From the NCBI RefSeq assembly GCF_029626235.1, contig NZ_JARUBO010000005.1, forward strand, positions 2,946,501-3,010,500: DNA of 64,000 nt. Reading direction: 5' to 3'. Under the pieces are notes generated by a model. The model did not search any database. It saw nothing but the letters and a program-made list of their open reading frames with translations, and was not told the DNA's origin. This DNA comes from Micromonospora sp. WMMD1120. Its GTDB lineage: Bacteria; Actinomycetota; Actinomycetes; Mycobacteriales; Micromonosporaceae. This document shows, in pieces, positions 25,193-33,458 of the stretch; within the stretch, counting starts at the first letter, position 1, and each line of letters begins with the position of its first letter. The translations under genes and the position numbers were made by a program.

Positions 25193-26176
25193 ATGCGATT
25201 TCTGATCATCGGGGCGGGTGCGGTCGGCGGGACCATCGGCGTACGGCTGGCGCAGGCCGACCGGGACGTGACTGTGGTGGCCCGGGGCGCGCACCTGGAC
25301 GCGATCCGGGCGCGGGGTCTGACACTGCGGCAGCCTGACGGCACGACCACCGCCCGGCTTCCCGCCGTGGACGGCCCGGGCCCCGCGCCGCTGCCGGCGG
25401 ACACCGTGCTGATCCTCACCACCAAGTCGCAGGACACCACTGGTGCCTTGGCGACCTGGGCGGACGCGCCGGTGGTCGGCGGCGGTACGGCCGCCGAACG
25501 TCTGCCGCTGGTGACAGCGCAGAACGGAGTGGACAACGAGCGCGCCGCGCTGCGGATCTTCGCCGACGTGCACCCGATCTGCGTCTGGCTGCCGGCCACC
25601 CACCTGGACCCGGGCGTGGTGGTCGCCAACGGCTATCCGCACCCCGGGATGCTCCACATCGGCCGCTACCCGATCGGCGCCGACGACACCGACCGGGCGG
25701 TCGCCGAGGTACTGACCGCGGCCGGCTTCGTCGCGCCGGTCCGCGACGACGTCATGCGCTGGAAGTACGGCAAGCTGCTCAGCAACCTCGGCAACGGCCT
25801 CCAGGCGTTGCTCGGTCAGGACATCCCGGACGTGCTGGTCGAGCGGGTACGCGCCGAGGGCGTCGCCGCGCTCGCCGCCGCCGGCATCGCGCACACCTCG
25901 CCGGAGGAGGAGCGGGCCGAACGCGGCGACCTGGTCGGGCTGCGCCCGGTGGATGGCGAGGCCCGCTCCGGCGGCTCCACCTGGCAGAGTCTGGCCCGGG
26001 GCAGCGGCGCGACCGAGGTGGACCACCTCAACGGCGAGATCGCCCTGCTCGGCCGGCTGCACGGCGTGCCGACGCCGGTGAACGTCGCGGTGCAGCGGGC
26101 CGTACGCCGAGCCGTCCGGGAGCGCGTGGCGGCCGGCGCGTTCCCACTCGCCGAACTGGAAAAGATGATCGGCTGA
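25193..26176 (+). CDS. Ketopantoate reductase family (PanE/ApbA) oxidoreductase
   Basis: A 327-residue NADP-dependent dehydrogenase. The Rossmann start is MRFLIIGAGAVGGTIGVRLAQ, followed by LILTTKSQDT and AQNGVDNE, and the C-terminal catalytic segment MRWKYGKLLSNLGNGLQAL contains the lysine expected for substrate binding. Members reduce 2-dehydropantoate to pantoate, but many actinobacterial paralogues act on other keto acids, so the substrate is left open. ATG 25193 has GAGG close upstream. Confidence 0.85.
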   Translation: MRFLIIGAGAVGGTIGVRLAQADRDVTVVARGAHLDAIRARGLTLRQPDGTTTARLPAVDGPGPAPLPADTVLILTTKSQDTTGALATWADAPVVGGGTAAERLPLVTAQNGVDNERAALRIFADVHPICVWLPATHLDPGVVVANGYPHPGMLHIGRYPIGADDTDRAVAEVLTAAGFVAPVRDDVMRWKYGKLLSNLGNGLQALLGQDIPDVLVERVRAEGVAALAAAGIAHTSPEEERAERGDLVGLRPVDGEARSGGSTWQSLARGSGATEVDHLNGEIALLGRLHGVPTPVNVAVQRAVRRAVRERVAAGAFPLAELEKMIG

Positions 26177-26181
26177 CCGGG

Positions 26182-26210
26182 GCAACCGACAGCCCTGCTC
26201 GGCGCGTGTT
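26182..26210 (+). promoter_or_regulatory. Candidate ECF-type promoter for the sigma factor gene
   Basis: GCAACC (26182-26187) and CGTGTT (26205-26210) are spaced by 17 bases, resembling ECF sigma promoters (-35 with AAC, -10 with CGT). It lies 28 bases before GTG 26239 and would allow autoregulation. Confidence 0.4.
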
Positions 26211-26238
26211 CCCTGCGACCGACACGGGGAGGTAACGG

Positions 26239-26739
26239 GTGCCGGACGTCGAGGGGTTCGACGAGTTCTACCGGGGCAGCCGGCAACGGCTGCTCGGGTT
26301 CGTCTACGCCCTCACCGGCGATCGGGCCGAGGCGCAGGACGCCGTGCAGGAGGCGTACATCCGGGCGTGGCAGCGCTGGTCGACGGTCAGCGGGTACGAC
26401 GACCCGGAGGCGTGGGTACGGGTCGTCGCCAGTCGGATCGCGGTCAGCCGGTGGCGCAGCCTGCGTAGCCGGGCCCGCGCGTACCTGCGACACGGCGGTA
26501 CCGAGAGCGTCCCCGGCCCCGACACCGACACCGTCGAGGTGGTCGCCGCGCTGCGTCGGCTGCCCGAGGAGCAACGCGTCGCCCTCGCCCTGTACTACCT
26601 GGTCGGCATGCCGGTCGCCGAGGTGGCGCGGGAGACCGAAGCCCCGGTGGGCACCGTCAAGGCCCGGCTCTCCCGGGGGCGCGCCGCGCTCGCCGGCCTG
26701 CTCGCCGTCTCTGATCCGCAGGAGGCAACGGATGCGTGA
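26239..26739 (+). CDS. ECF RNA polymerase sigma factor (SigE-like group)
   Basis: A 166-residue sigma factor with regions 2 and 4 only. Region 2 is FDEFYRGSRQRLLGFVYALTGDRAEAQDAVQEAYIRAWQRW; region 4 is AALRRLPEEQRVALALYYLVGMPVAEVARETEAPVGTVKARLSRGRAAL. This wording is typical of the actinobacterial SigE/ECF41-free group of short sigma factors. The GTG 26239 has GGGGAGG upstream. The next gene overlaps by 8 bases and encodes a membrane protein that may restrain it. Confidence 0.92.
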   Translation: MPDVEGFDEFYRGSRQRLLGFVYALTGDRAEAQDAVQEAYIRAWQRWSTVSGYDDPEAWVRVVASRIAVSRWRSLRSRARAYLRHGGTESVPGPDTDTVEVVAALRRLPEEQRVALALYYLVGMPVAEVARETEAPVGTVKARLSRGRAALAGLLAVSDPQEATDA

Positions 26740-27601
26740 CGACCAGGCGTTCATCGAGCGGATTCACCGGGATCTGGCGGACGTGCGGTGGCCGGAACCC
26801 GCTGAGATCCGGGCCCGTGCCCGCCGGCGCAGCCGGCGTACCGCGATAGCGGCGGCGACGGCAGTGCTCGCGGTCGTGGGCGCCACCGCCGGCGCGCTCG
26901 TCCACGGCAACCACAGGGTGCCGGCGACGCCGGTCGCCGCCTCGGTGTCCCCGAGCGCACCCGTCCGGGCGGAGATCGCGCTCGAATCCCTGGTGCAGGT
27001 CGCCGACCTGGCGCAGCCGGCGCAGGTGCAGCTCAGCCAGTCCGGGTTCGCGGAGCCCGTCCTCATCCAGACGATGCTGGGCTACTGCCGGGAACGCAAG
27101 GGGATCACTCCGGTCTGGCCGACATCCCGCTGGTCCCGTTCGCAGACCCTGCTGCGGGAGACCCCGAATGGCGCCGACGACACCCGTCGCGACCTGCTGC
27201 TCAGTCAGGACGTCTACCGGGTGACGGCGGAGCAGACACGATCCTTCGCAGCGGAGCTGGACCACCTGGTGGCGCCCTGTGCCGAGTGGCAGAGCGTCGG
27301 GCCGTACGAGATGGGGGGAGTGACCGGGACCGGCGCGGTCATGCACCGCTGGGCGGTGGTGCAGCGGGGCTTCGCCGGCGACGAGGCCATGCTGCTGCGG
27401 CACACCGTCTCGCAGCCCGTCGACAGCCAGACCGGTCGACCCCTCGGCACGGGACCCGGCTCCTCCAGCACGGCGGTGGTCCGGGTGGGCGACCTCGTCA
27501 CGGTTCTCAACCTGGGCAAGGACGGCACCGAGCCGGAACTGCGCCGGGTCGCGGAAGTCGCCGCCCGCCGGCTGTGCGCCGCCGCCAACCCAGGGTGCTG
27601 A
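26732..27601 (+). CDS. Membrane-anchored protein partnered with the ECF sigma factor
   Basis: A 289-residue protein with a short cytoplasmic N-terminus (RDDQAFIERIHRDLADVRWPEPAEIRARARRRSRR split by residues 1-36), one membrane helix (about 37-60) and an extracellular domain of about 225 residues. The domain has several Cys (YCRERKG, APCAEW, RRLCAAANPGC). The start overlaps the sigma gene by 8 bases, the usual arrangement for an anti-sigma factor, but no zinc-binding anti-sigma HxxxCxxC motif is present. The role is inferred from position. Confidence 0.65.
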   Translation: MRDDQAFIERIHRDLADVRWPEPAEIRARARRRSRRTAIAAATAVLAVVGATAGALVHGNHRVPATPVAASVSPSAPVRAEIALESLVQVADLAQPAQVQLSQSGFAEPVLIQTMLGYCRERKGITPVWPTSRWSRSQTLLRETPNGADDTRRDLLLSQDVYRVTAEQTRSFAAELDHLVAPCAEWQSVGPYEMGGVTGTGAVMHRWAVVQRGFAGDEAMLLRHTVSQPVDSQTGRPLGTGPGSSSTAVVRVGDLVTVLNLGKDGTEPELRRVAEVAARRLCAAANPGC

Positions 27602-27629
27602 CGACGGCGATCGATCCGGCCGCCCGCGA

Positions 27630-29213
27630 TCAGAGGGGGATGTTGCCGTGCTTCTTCGGCGGCAACGTCTCCCGCTTGGTCCGCAGGACGCGCAGCGCCC
27701 GGACGATCTGGGTACGCGTCTCGTGCGGCGGGATCACCGCGTCGACGTACCCGCGCTCGGCCGCCACGTACGGGTTCGCCAGGGTGTCCTCGTACTCGGC
27801 GATCTTCTCGGCCCGGACCGCCGCCGGGTCGTCGGCGCCGGCCAACTCGGAGCGGTAGAGGATGTTCACCGCGCCCTGCGCGCCCATCACGGCGATCTGC
27901 GCTGTCGGCCACGCGAAGTTCAGGTCCGCGCCGAGGTGCTTCGAGCCCATCACGTCGTACGCCCCGCCGTACGCCTTGCGGGTGATGACGGTGACCTTGG
28001 GGACGGTCGCCTCGGCGTACGCGTAGATGAGCTTGGCGCCCCGGCGGATGATGCCGTCCCACTCCTGGCCGGTGCCGGGCAGGAACCCGGGCACGTCCAC
28101 GAAGGTCAGCACCGGGATGTTGAACGCGTCGCAGGTGCGGACGAAGCGGGCGGCCTTCTCGGAGGCGGCGATGTCCAGTGTGCCGGCGAAGTGCATCGGC
28201 TGGTTGGCGACGACGCCCACCGGCCGACCCTCGACCCGCCCGTAGCCGACCACGATGTTCTGCGCGTAGAGAGGCTGGACCTCAAGGAACTCCCCGTCGT
28301 CGAGGACGTGCTCGATGACCCGGTGCATGTCGTACGGCTGGTTCGCCGAGTCCGGGATCAGGGTGTCCAACTCCCGGTCCTCATCGCTGATCTCCAGCGC
28401 GGCGGGGGCGTCGAAGACCACCGGCTCGTCGAGGTTGTTCGACGGCAGGTACGACAGCAGCGCCTTGACGTAGTCGATCGCGTCGGCCTCGTCGCTGGCG
28501 AGGTAGTGCGCGTTGCCGCTGCGCGAGTTGTGCGTACGGGCCCCGCCCAGCTCCTCCATGCCGACGTCCTCGCCGGTCACCGTCTTGATCACGTCGGGGC
28601 CGGTGATGAACATGTGCGAGGTCTGGTCGACCATCACGGTGAAGTCGGTGACCGCCGGGGAGTAGACTGCCCCGCCGGCGCAGGGCCCCATCACCAGCGA
28701 GATCTGCGGGATGACGCCGGAGGCCCGGACGTTGCGGAAGAAGATCTCGCCGTACAGCCCGAGCGAGACGACACCCTCCTGGATGCGCGCCCCGCCGGAG
28801 TCGTTGATGCCGACCACCGGGCAGCCGATCTTCATTGCCAGGTCCATCACCTTGACGATCTTCTCGCCGAAGACCTCGCCGAGTGAGCCACCGAAGACGG
28901 TGAAATCCTGTGCGAACACGCACACCTGCCGGCCGTCGACGGTGCCGTAGCCGGTCACCACGCCGTCGCCGTAGGGGCGGTTACGCTCCAGCCCGAAGGC
29001 CGTGGACCGGTGCCGGGCCAACTCGTCCAACTCGACGAAGGAGCCCTCGTCGAGCAGCATCTCGATCCGCTCGCGGGCGGTCTTCTTACCCCGCGCGTGC
29101 TGCTTCTCGACAGCGCGGGCCGACCCGGCGTGCACCGCCTCGTCGACCCGGCGCTCCAGGTCCGCCAGCTTGCCCGCGGTGCTGTGGATGTTGGTCCCGG
29201 TCTCGGTAGTCAC
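27630..29213 (-). CDS. Acyl-CoA carboxylase beta subunit (carboxyltransferase)
   Basis: A 527-residue carboxyltransferase of the PccB/AccD5 type. The N-terminal half has [20 protein letters not shown] wording and [19 protein letters not shown] and [13 protein letters not shown]; the oxyanion-hole glycine pairs are in [14 protein letters not shown] and, in the C-terminal half, [15 protein letters not shown]. It transfers carboxyl from biotin to acetyl- or propionyl-CoA. It is divergent from birA, whose product attaches biotin to the alpha chain, and the two leaderless promoters lie 60 bases apart. GTG 29213 is 6 bases after TATATT. Confidence 0.93.
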   Translation of the reverse strand: MTTETGTNIHSTAGKLADLERRVDEAVHAGSARAVEKQHARGKKTARERIEMLLDEGSFVELDELARHRSTAFGLERNRPYGDGVVTGYGTVDGRQVCVFAQDFTVFGGSLGEVFGEKIVKVMDLAMKIGCPVVGINDSGGARIQEGVVSLGLYGEIFFRNVRASGVIPQISLVMGPCAGGAVYSPAVTDFTVMVDQTSHMFITGPDVIKTVTGEDVGMEELGGARTHNSRSGNAHYLASDEADAIDYVKALLSYLPSNNLDEPVVFDAPAALEISDEDRELDTLIPDSANQPYDMHRVIEHVLDDGEFLEVQPLYAQNIVVGYGRVEGRPVGVVANQPMHFAGTLDIAASEKAARFVRTCDAFNIPVLTFVDVPGFLPGTGQEWDGIIRRGAKLIYAYAEATVPKVTVITRKAYGGAYDVMGSKHLGADLNFAWPTAQIAVMGAQGAVNILYRSELAGADDPAAVRAEKIAEYEDTLANPYVAAERGYVDAVIPPHETRTQIVRALRVLRTKRETLPPKKHGNIPL

Positions 29214-29219
29214 CCAGGG

Positions 29220-29225
29220 AATATA
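29220..29225 (-). promoter_or_regulatory. -10 element TATATT of leaderless carboxylase beta promoter
   Basis: TATATT reads on the minus strand from 29225 to 29220, 6 bases before GTG 29213. It is the closest match to TATAAT in the window, suggesting strong expression. Confidence 0.6.
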
Positions 29226-29285
29226 ACGATGGTTCAGGTGGGTGCCGCTGTGCAGTACGCCTCAGTGCCGTCGACGACGCCGCCG

Positions 29286-29291
29286 TAGGCT
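29286..29291 (+). promoter_or_regulatory. -10 element TAGGCT of leaderless birA promoter
   Basis: TAGGCT lies 6 bases before ATG 29298. The same hexamer is used upstream of the M50, GtrA and cis-prenyltransferase genes. Confidence 0.6.
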
Positions 29292-29297
29292 GGCGGA

Positions 29298-30173
29298 ATG
29301 CCGGGCTCTCCGTACACCGATCTGGACCGACCGCCGCTGTCGGCGGCCCGGCTGCGCCGCGCGTTGGTCGCGCCGAACGGGCCGTGGGCCCGCCTGGAGC
29401 TGCGCACCGAGACCGGCTCCACGAACGCCGACGTGGCGGAGGCGGCCCGCGACGGCGAGCCGGAGGGCCTGGTCGTGGTCGCCGAGCGGCAGACCGCCGG
29501 GCGGGGTCGGCGCGGTCGGGTCTGGCAGTCGCCCGCGCGGGCCGGCATCGCGACCAGCGTGCTGCTGCGGCCCGGCGAGGCCGTGCCGGACCGTGGCTGG
29601 CCGCCGGCGCCACCCACGGGGTACGGGTGGCTGCCGCTGTTGGCCGGTGTGGCGCTGGTGGAGGCGGTGGCGCGACTCGCCGAGCTGGAGGCCACCCTGA
29701 AGTGGCCGAACGACCTGCTGATCGACGACGCGAAGTGTGCGGGAGTGCTGGCCGAGGCGGTGCCCGGGCCGGCGCCGGACCAGCCCCCGGCCCTCGTGCT
29801 GGGCATCGGCCTCAACGTGACGCTGCGCGCCGACGAACTGCCGGAGAACCCGACCGGACTGCCCGCCACCTCGCTCCAGTTGGCCGGCGCGGCAGCCACC
29901 GACCGTGACCCGCTGCTGCGGGCGTTGCTGCGGTCGGTCGCCGAGTGGTACGACAGGTGGCGCTCGGCGGGCGGTGACGCGGTGACCAGCGGCCTGCGCG
30001 ACGCCTACCTGGCCGCGTGCGCCACTGTCGGCCGTGAGGTGCGCGTCCTGCTGCCCAACGGCGCAACCCAGACCGGCACCGCCACCGGCATAGACGAGAA
30101 CGGCCAGCTGGAACTGACCACCAATACCGGAACCCAAACCCTAACCGCAGGAGACGTCCTCCACCTCCGCTAA
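29298..30173 (+). CDS. birA: Biotin-[acetyl-CoA-carboxylase] ligase
   Basis: A 291-residue class I biotin ligase lacking an N-terminal DNA-binding domain. The catalytic core has TGSTNADVAE, the biotinyl-AMP loop AERQTAGRGRRGRVW, and LKWPNDLLIDDAKCAGVLAEA with the conserved lysine in KWPND. The C-terminal SH3-like domain (about 235-291) has EVRVLLPNGATQTGTATGID. It activates biotin with ATP and attaches it to the carboxylase alpha chain. It is divergent from the carboxylase beta gene. Leaderless start at ATG 29298. Confidence 0.92.
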   Translation: MPGSPYTDLDRPPLSAARLRRALVAPNGPWARLELRTETGSTNADVAEAARDGEPEGLVVVAERQTAGRGRRGRVWQSPARAGIATSVLLRPGEAVPDRGWPPAPPTGYGWLPLLAGVALVEAVARLAELEATLKWPNDLLIDDAKCAGVLAEAVPGPAPDQPPALVLGIGLNVTLRADELPENPTGLPATSLQLAGAAATDRDPLLRALLRSVAEWYDRWRSAGGDAVTSGLRDAYLAACATVGREVRVLLPNGATQTGTATGIDENGQLELTTNTGTQTLTAGDVLHLR

Positions 30174-30215
30174 CCCCACCCCACCCCACCCCCGCGTCCC
30201 CGCCCCCACCCCGCT

Positions 30216-30295
30216 CCCCGCGATCTTGCAGTTTCTGTCCCGGCGTACCGGGGCAAAGGCCGTGAATCGGCGACAGGGAGTGCAAGATCGCGGGG
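30216..30295. repeat. Dispersed inverted repeat, family B copy 2
   Basis: CCCCGCGATCTTGCA (30216-30230) and TGCAAGATCGCGGGG (30281-30295) are perfect 15-bp inverted arms. The inner flanks (TTTCTGTCCCGG / CGGCGACAGGGA) are also partly complementary. A C-rich tract (30176-30215) precedes it. It lies between birA and the PH-domain gene, both plus strand. Confidence 0.85.
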
Positions 30296-30341
30296 ATGTG
30301 GTCGGGCCGCGTGGCGGATGTTCTGGCGTGGACTGGGGGTT

Positions 30342-30347
30342 TACCGT
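30342..30347 (+). promoter_or_regulatory. -10 element TACCGT upstream of PH-domain gene
   Basis: TACCGT would start transcription near 30354, giving a 27-base leader with GGAGG at 30371-30375 before GTG 30381. This is a leadered counterpart to the many leaderless genes. Confidence 0.45.
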
Positions 30348-30380
30348 CTGCGCGTCGAGAAAATCGCGTTGGAGGTTCCC

Positions 30381-30953
30381 GTGGCGTTTCCTGAGGACGT
30401 GCTCACCGAGGACGAGCACGTCGTGCTGCACCTGCACCCGCACTGGAAGGCGTTGATCCGGCCGATCGTGGTGCTGGTGCTGGCGGTCGCCGCAGTGGTG
30501 GTCGGTGTGCTCCTGCTGCCCGAGAGTGACGGCGGCTCGATCGCGCTGGCCGTGATCGGGGTGATCGGACTGGTCGCGGTGCTCTGGCTCGGTCTGTGGC
30601 CGTTCCTGGTGTGGCGCACCACCCACTACCTGTTCACCAACGAGCGGGTGCTGCTCCAGCAGGGTGTCTTCTCCCGGGACCGGCGGGACCTCCCGCTCAC
30701 CCGGGTCAACGACCACTCCATGAACCAGCGGTTCGTCGAGCGCCTCCTCGGCTGCGGAACGCTCACCATCGAGTCGGCCGGCGAGCGCGGCCAGTCGGTG
30801 CTCGCCGACGTGCCGAACGTCGGCAAGGTGCAGACCACCCTGTACGAGCTGGTCGAGGCGCAGCACGACAAGCACTCGCTGGGCGACGGCGAGATGCGCG
30901 ACATGCTCGCCGACATGCAGGACGGCAAGTCGTTGCGGGACACCACGACCTGA
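30381..30953 (+). CDS. PH domain-containing membrane protein (bPH2-like)
   Basis: A 190-residue protein with a short N-terminus (FPEDVLTEDEHVVLHLHPHWKALIRP), two membrane helices (about 27-75) and a C-terminal bacterial PH domain (about 80-165: TTHYLFTNERVLLQQGVFSRDRRDLPLTRVNDHSMNQ). Proteins of this type are common in actinobacteria and their function is unknown. GTG 30381 is chosen for the GGAGG 5 bases upstream. Confidence 0.82.
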   Translation: MAFPEDVLTEDEHVVLHLHPHWKALIRPIVVLVLAVAAVVVGVLLLPESDGGSIALAVIGVIGLVAVLWLGLWPFLVWRTTHYLFTNERVLLQQGVFSRDRRDLPLTRVNDHSMNQRFVERLLGCGTLTIESAGERGQSVLADVPNVGKVQTTLYELVEAQHDKHSLGDGEMRDMLADMQDGKSLRDTTT

Positions 30954-30998
30954 TCCTGACGGGCCCCGCCCGCCTCGGCAGGTAGGAGGCGGGCCGGG

Positions 30999-31721
30999 TC
31001 AGCTCTGCGGCGCGGTCTCGACCGGGCTGGTCTCGGCCGGGCGCTGGCTGACTGCTGCGGGCCCGGGAGTGGCCGGGCCGGTCGCCGCGGGCCCGGGAGT
31101 GCCCGGTCCAGGGCCGGCCTCGGCCGGTCCGGGCCCGGGATCGGCTGGTCCGGGGCCTGCCGGTCCGGGACCTGCCGGTCCGGGATTGGTCGGCCCGGCG
31201 GGGTCGACCTCGACCTCGGCCTCGACCGGTCGCACGGCGAACCAGCCACGGAAACGGGTCCGTAGGACCTCCTGCTCGGGGCGGTCGTCCGGGCCGAGGC
31301 GCAGCATGGTGCCGGTGAGGCTGACGGTGCCGAGCCCGGGGCGGGCGGTCGACGGGCGGGCGCCCATCACGTCGACCCGGACCGCGAGCCGGTCCCCGGC
31401 GCGGACCGGGGCGAGCCAGCGCAGCTCCTCCAGCCCGGGGGACGCGTCGGCGGCCGCCCGGGACAGCAGGTGGTCGACGTACGCGCGCATGAACAGGCTG
31501 ACGGTGTAGAAACCGCTGGCGATCAGGCCGCCGTGCCGACTCGCCTCGGCCAGGCCGGGATCGACGTGGTACCACTGCGGGTCGAACCGGCGGGCGAAGG
31601 CGACCATCTCGTCGCCGTCGACGGTGACCACGCCCAGGTCGACGCTGAGTCCCGGGACGAGATCCTCGAAGAACAGCTCGGCGGGGCGGCCCGTACCGGA
31701 ACGGGCGTCGGGCGTCGTCAC
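30999..31721 (-). CDS. MaoC-like hot-dog dehydratase with Pro/Gly/Ala-rich tail
   Basis: A 240-residue protein. Residues about 10-165 form a MaoC (R)-hydratase-like hot-dog domain: LFFEDLVPGLSVDLG, DPQWYHVDPGLAEASRHGGLIASGFYTVSLFMRAYVDHLLSRA, which covers the catalytic Asp/His region, and EELRWLAPVRAGDRLAVRVDVMG. Residues about 170-235 are a collagen-like PGPAG repeat unusual for this family. GTG 31721 overlaps the stop of the preceding GtrA gene by 4 bases, though no functional link is obvious. A role in hydrating or dehydrating an acyl-CoA is inferred. Confidence 0.82.
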   Translation of the reverse strand: MTTPDARSGTGRPAELFFEDLVPGLSVDLGVVTVDGDEMVAFARRFDPQWYHVDPGLAEASRHGGLIASGFYTVSLFMRAYVDHLLSRAAADASPGLEELRWLAPVRAGDRLAVRVDVMGARPSTARPGLGTVSLTGTMLRLGPDDRPEQEVLRTRFRGWFAVRPVEAEVEVDPAGPTNPGPAGPGPAGPGPADPGPGPAEAGPGPGTPGPAATGPATPGPAAVSQRPAETSPVETAPQS

Positions 31722-32419
31722 CGGCGGGGAGCGCGGCGGGTGCCGACGCGCAGCTCCGCGGCGAGTTCCGCGTCCAGGTCGACGGCGGGGCTGACGCTCA
31801 GCCGCGCCGGCCGCCCCTGCACGGGCGCGCCGGGCACCGGGTCCCGTTTCGCGGCCTCCGCCTCCTCCAGCTCGGACACCGACTCGGCCAACTCGGCGAC
31901 CGGATCCATCTCCGCCATCGTGTCCCACTCGTCGCGCGGGATGTCGTGCCAGGTGGAGTCGGTCTTCGCCTGGTCCTCGGCGGGTGCGACGGGCTGGAAG
32001 ACGAACGTCCGGTACGACCAGAAGCGGAACAGCGTGGCCAGCAGGACACCGACCGTCTTCGCCAGGTTCAGCGCCAGCAGGCCGTGGACGCCGAGACCGT
32101 ACTTCGCGGCGGCCACCGCGCCCAGCTCGATCAACAGGCCGGCCCCGTTGAACAGGAAGAACAGGACATATTCGCGGCGCAGCGCCGACTTGGGGCGGTC
32201 GCGGTACGTCCAGTGCCGATTCATCAAATACGACGTGATCGTGGCGACGATGGTCGCGATCACTGTCGCCTTCAACTGACCGTTGACGAAAACCGTAAGT
32301 GCAAGGGCATTGAACACCGCGTAATTGATGACGGTGTTGATGCCGCCGACGATGCCGAACTTGAGCGCCTCGTGGATGAACTTCTGCCAGCGCTCAGGCA
32401 GCAGACGGACAAGACGCAT
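31718..32419 (-). CDS. GtrA family membrane protein with acidic C-terminal tail
   Basis: A 233-residue GtrA-like protein: four membrane helices (about 18-135) with KFGIVGGINTVINYAVFNALAL, SYLMNRHWTYRDRPKSALRREYVLFFLFNGAGLL and FRFWSYRTFVF. GtrA proteins are proposed flippases for lipid-linked sugars in wall glycosylation. An acidic/Ala-rich cytoplasmic tail of about 85 residues follows. ATG 32419 lies 7 bases after TAAGGT (leaderless), which rules out the longer frame to 32458. A second GtrA gene lies immediately upstream on the same strand. Confidence 0.85.
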   Translation of the reverse strand: MRLVRLLPERWQKFIHEALKFGIVGGINTVINYAVFNALALTVFVNGQLKATVIATIVATITSYLMNRHWTYRDRPKSALRREYVLFFLFNGAGLLIELGAVAAAKYGLGVHGLLALNLAKTVGVLLATLFRFWSYRTFVFQPVAPAEDQAKTDSTWHDIPRDEWDTMAEMDPVAELAESVSELEEAEAAKRDPVPGAPVQGRPARLSVSPAVDLDAELAAELRVGTRRAPRR

Positions 32420-32426
32420 GCGAAAC

Positions 32427-32432
32427 ACCTTA
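32427..32432 (-). promoter_or_regulatory. -10 element TAAGGT of leaderless gtrA promoter
   Basis: TAAGGT reads on the minus strand from 32432 to 32427, 7 bases before ATG 32419. It gives this gene its own promoter within the GtrA pair. Confidence 0.5.
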
Positions 32433-32482
32433 GGGCAGTCGGTGCGGCCGGCGATCACCGGCCGAACGGGATGGGCGGCAGG

Positions 32483-33031
32483 TCACGCCCCGCGGTCAGG
32501 GTCAGCCTGCACCTGCGGAAGGGTCGGGTTTCCCGCTTCGACGAAGACGAACCGCCGGTACGACCAGAATCGGAACAGCGTGCCGAGGCCGGTGCCGACG
32601 ATGTAGCTGGCGATGTTGTCCGCCAGGCGCGTCTGGAACACGGCCGGCCAGATGCTGCCGAGCCCGTAGCGGCTGAGCGCGAGGCAGGCCACCGCGATGC
32701 CGAGCCCGACGGTGTTGAAGAAGAAGAAGAGCGCGTACTCGCGGGCGGGGTTGCTGCGCTGGCGGTGCCGCCAGGTCCAGAAGCGGTTGCCGACGAAGGC
32801 GACCGAGGCCGCGATCACTGTGGAGATCGTCTTGGCCGTCAACTCCTCGACGCCGTGCCTGCTCGTCAGGTAGTTGAAGAGAGCGAAGTCGATGAGGAAG
32901 GCGACCCCGCCCACAGTGGCGAACTTGCCCAGCTCGCGGACGAGGTGACCGAATCGGTCCAGCAGGGCGCCGACCAGACCCCGTCGGGTCTGCCGGGGAC
33001 CCGGTTGTCCCCCGGTCATCGTGGCGGCCAC
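32483..33031 (-). CDS. GtrA family membrane protein
   Basis: A 182-residue GtrA protein with four helices: ELGKFATVGGVAFLIDFALFNYL, ISTVIAASVAFVGNRFWTWRHRQ, EYALFFFFNTVGLGIAVACLAL and the final FRFWSYRRFVFVE. The RFWTWR and RFWSYRRFVF segments are family hallmarks. Likely involved in moving polyprenyl-linked sugars across the membrane. GTG 33031 follows TAGGCT (33043-33038) by 6 bases. Confidence 0.88.
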   Translation of the reverse strand: MAATMTGGQPGPRQTRRGLVGALLDRFGHLVRELGKFATVGGVAFLIDFALFNYLTSRHGVEELTAKTISTVIAASVAFVGNRFWTWRHRQRSNPAREYALFFFFNTVGLGIAVACLALSRYGLGSIWPAVFQTRLADNIASYIVGTGLGTLFRFWSYRRFVFVEAGNPTLPQVQADPDRGA

Positions 33032-33037
33032 GGAGCG

Positions 33038-33043
33038 AGCCTA
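33038..33043 (-). promoter_or_regulatory. -10 element TAGGCT of leaderless second gtrA promoter
   Basis: TAGGCT reads on the minus strand from 33043 to 33038, 6 bases before GTG 33031. The remaining gap to the pckG promoter (33044-33333) shows no gene or repeat that I can support. Confidence 0.55.
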
Positions 33044-33333
33044 CCGGCTGTCGACCAGTCGGAGGGGGAGCAACGGTGAGCAGGCGTGGTCTCCCGGAGG
33101 AGCCCAGCGCCGCGTGCGTAGCCACTGCACGGAGCGTAACCAATTGGGAGGACTGAGGCGCTCCGGAACGGGAATCCACGCACCGGTCGGCGGGACAGGT
33201 CAACGGCTCGACCGCAACAGGCGTCCGCCGGAGCGCACAACAAGATTTGCGTGAAACTGCGCGGGAAAGCGGGTATCAGCTCGTGATGCCGCAGCGAAGC
33301 CGTAGCTTGTGCAGTTCTTCACAACTGGTCCCA

Positions 33334-33362
33334 CTGACTCGGAAGGCTGTCCGGTTTACGCT
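33334..33362 (+). promoter_or_regulatory. Candidate pckG promoter
   Basis: CTGACT (33334-33339) and TACGCT (33357-33362) are spaced by 17 bases. Transcription would start near 33369, leaving about 90 bases of leader ahead of pckG. Confidence 0.45.
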
Positions 33363-33458
33363 GAGGCCAATCCCAGGTTTCCACGAAGGCGGCGCGTGGC
33401 GTCGCTGCGACTCGTGCATCCCATAGATCGGTCAGCGTCGACCACAAGGAGATGTGTC

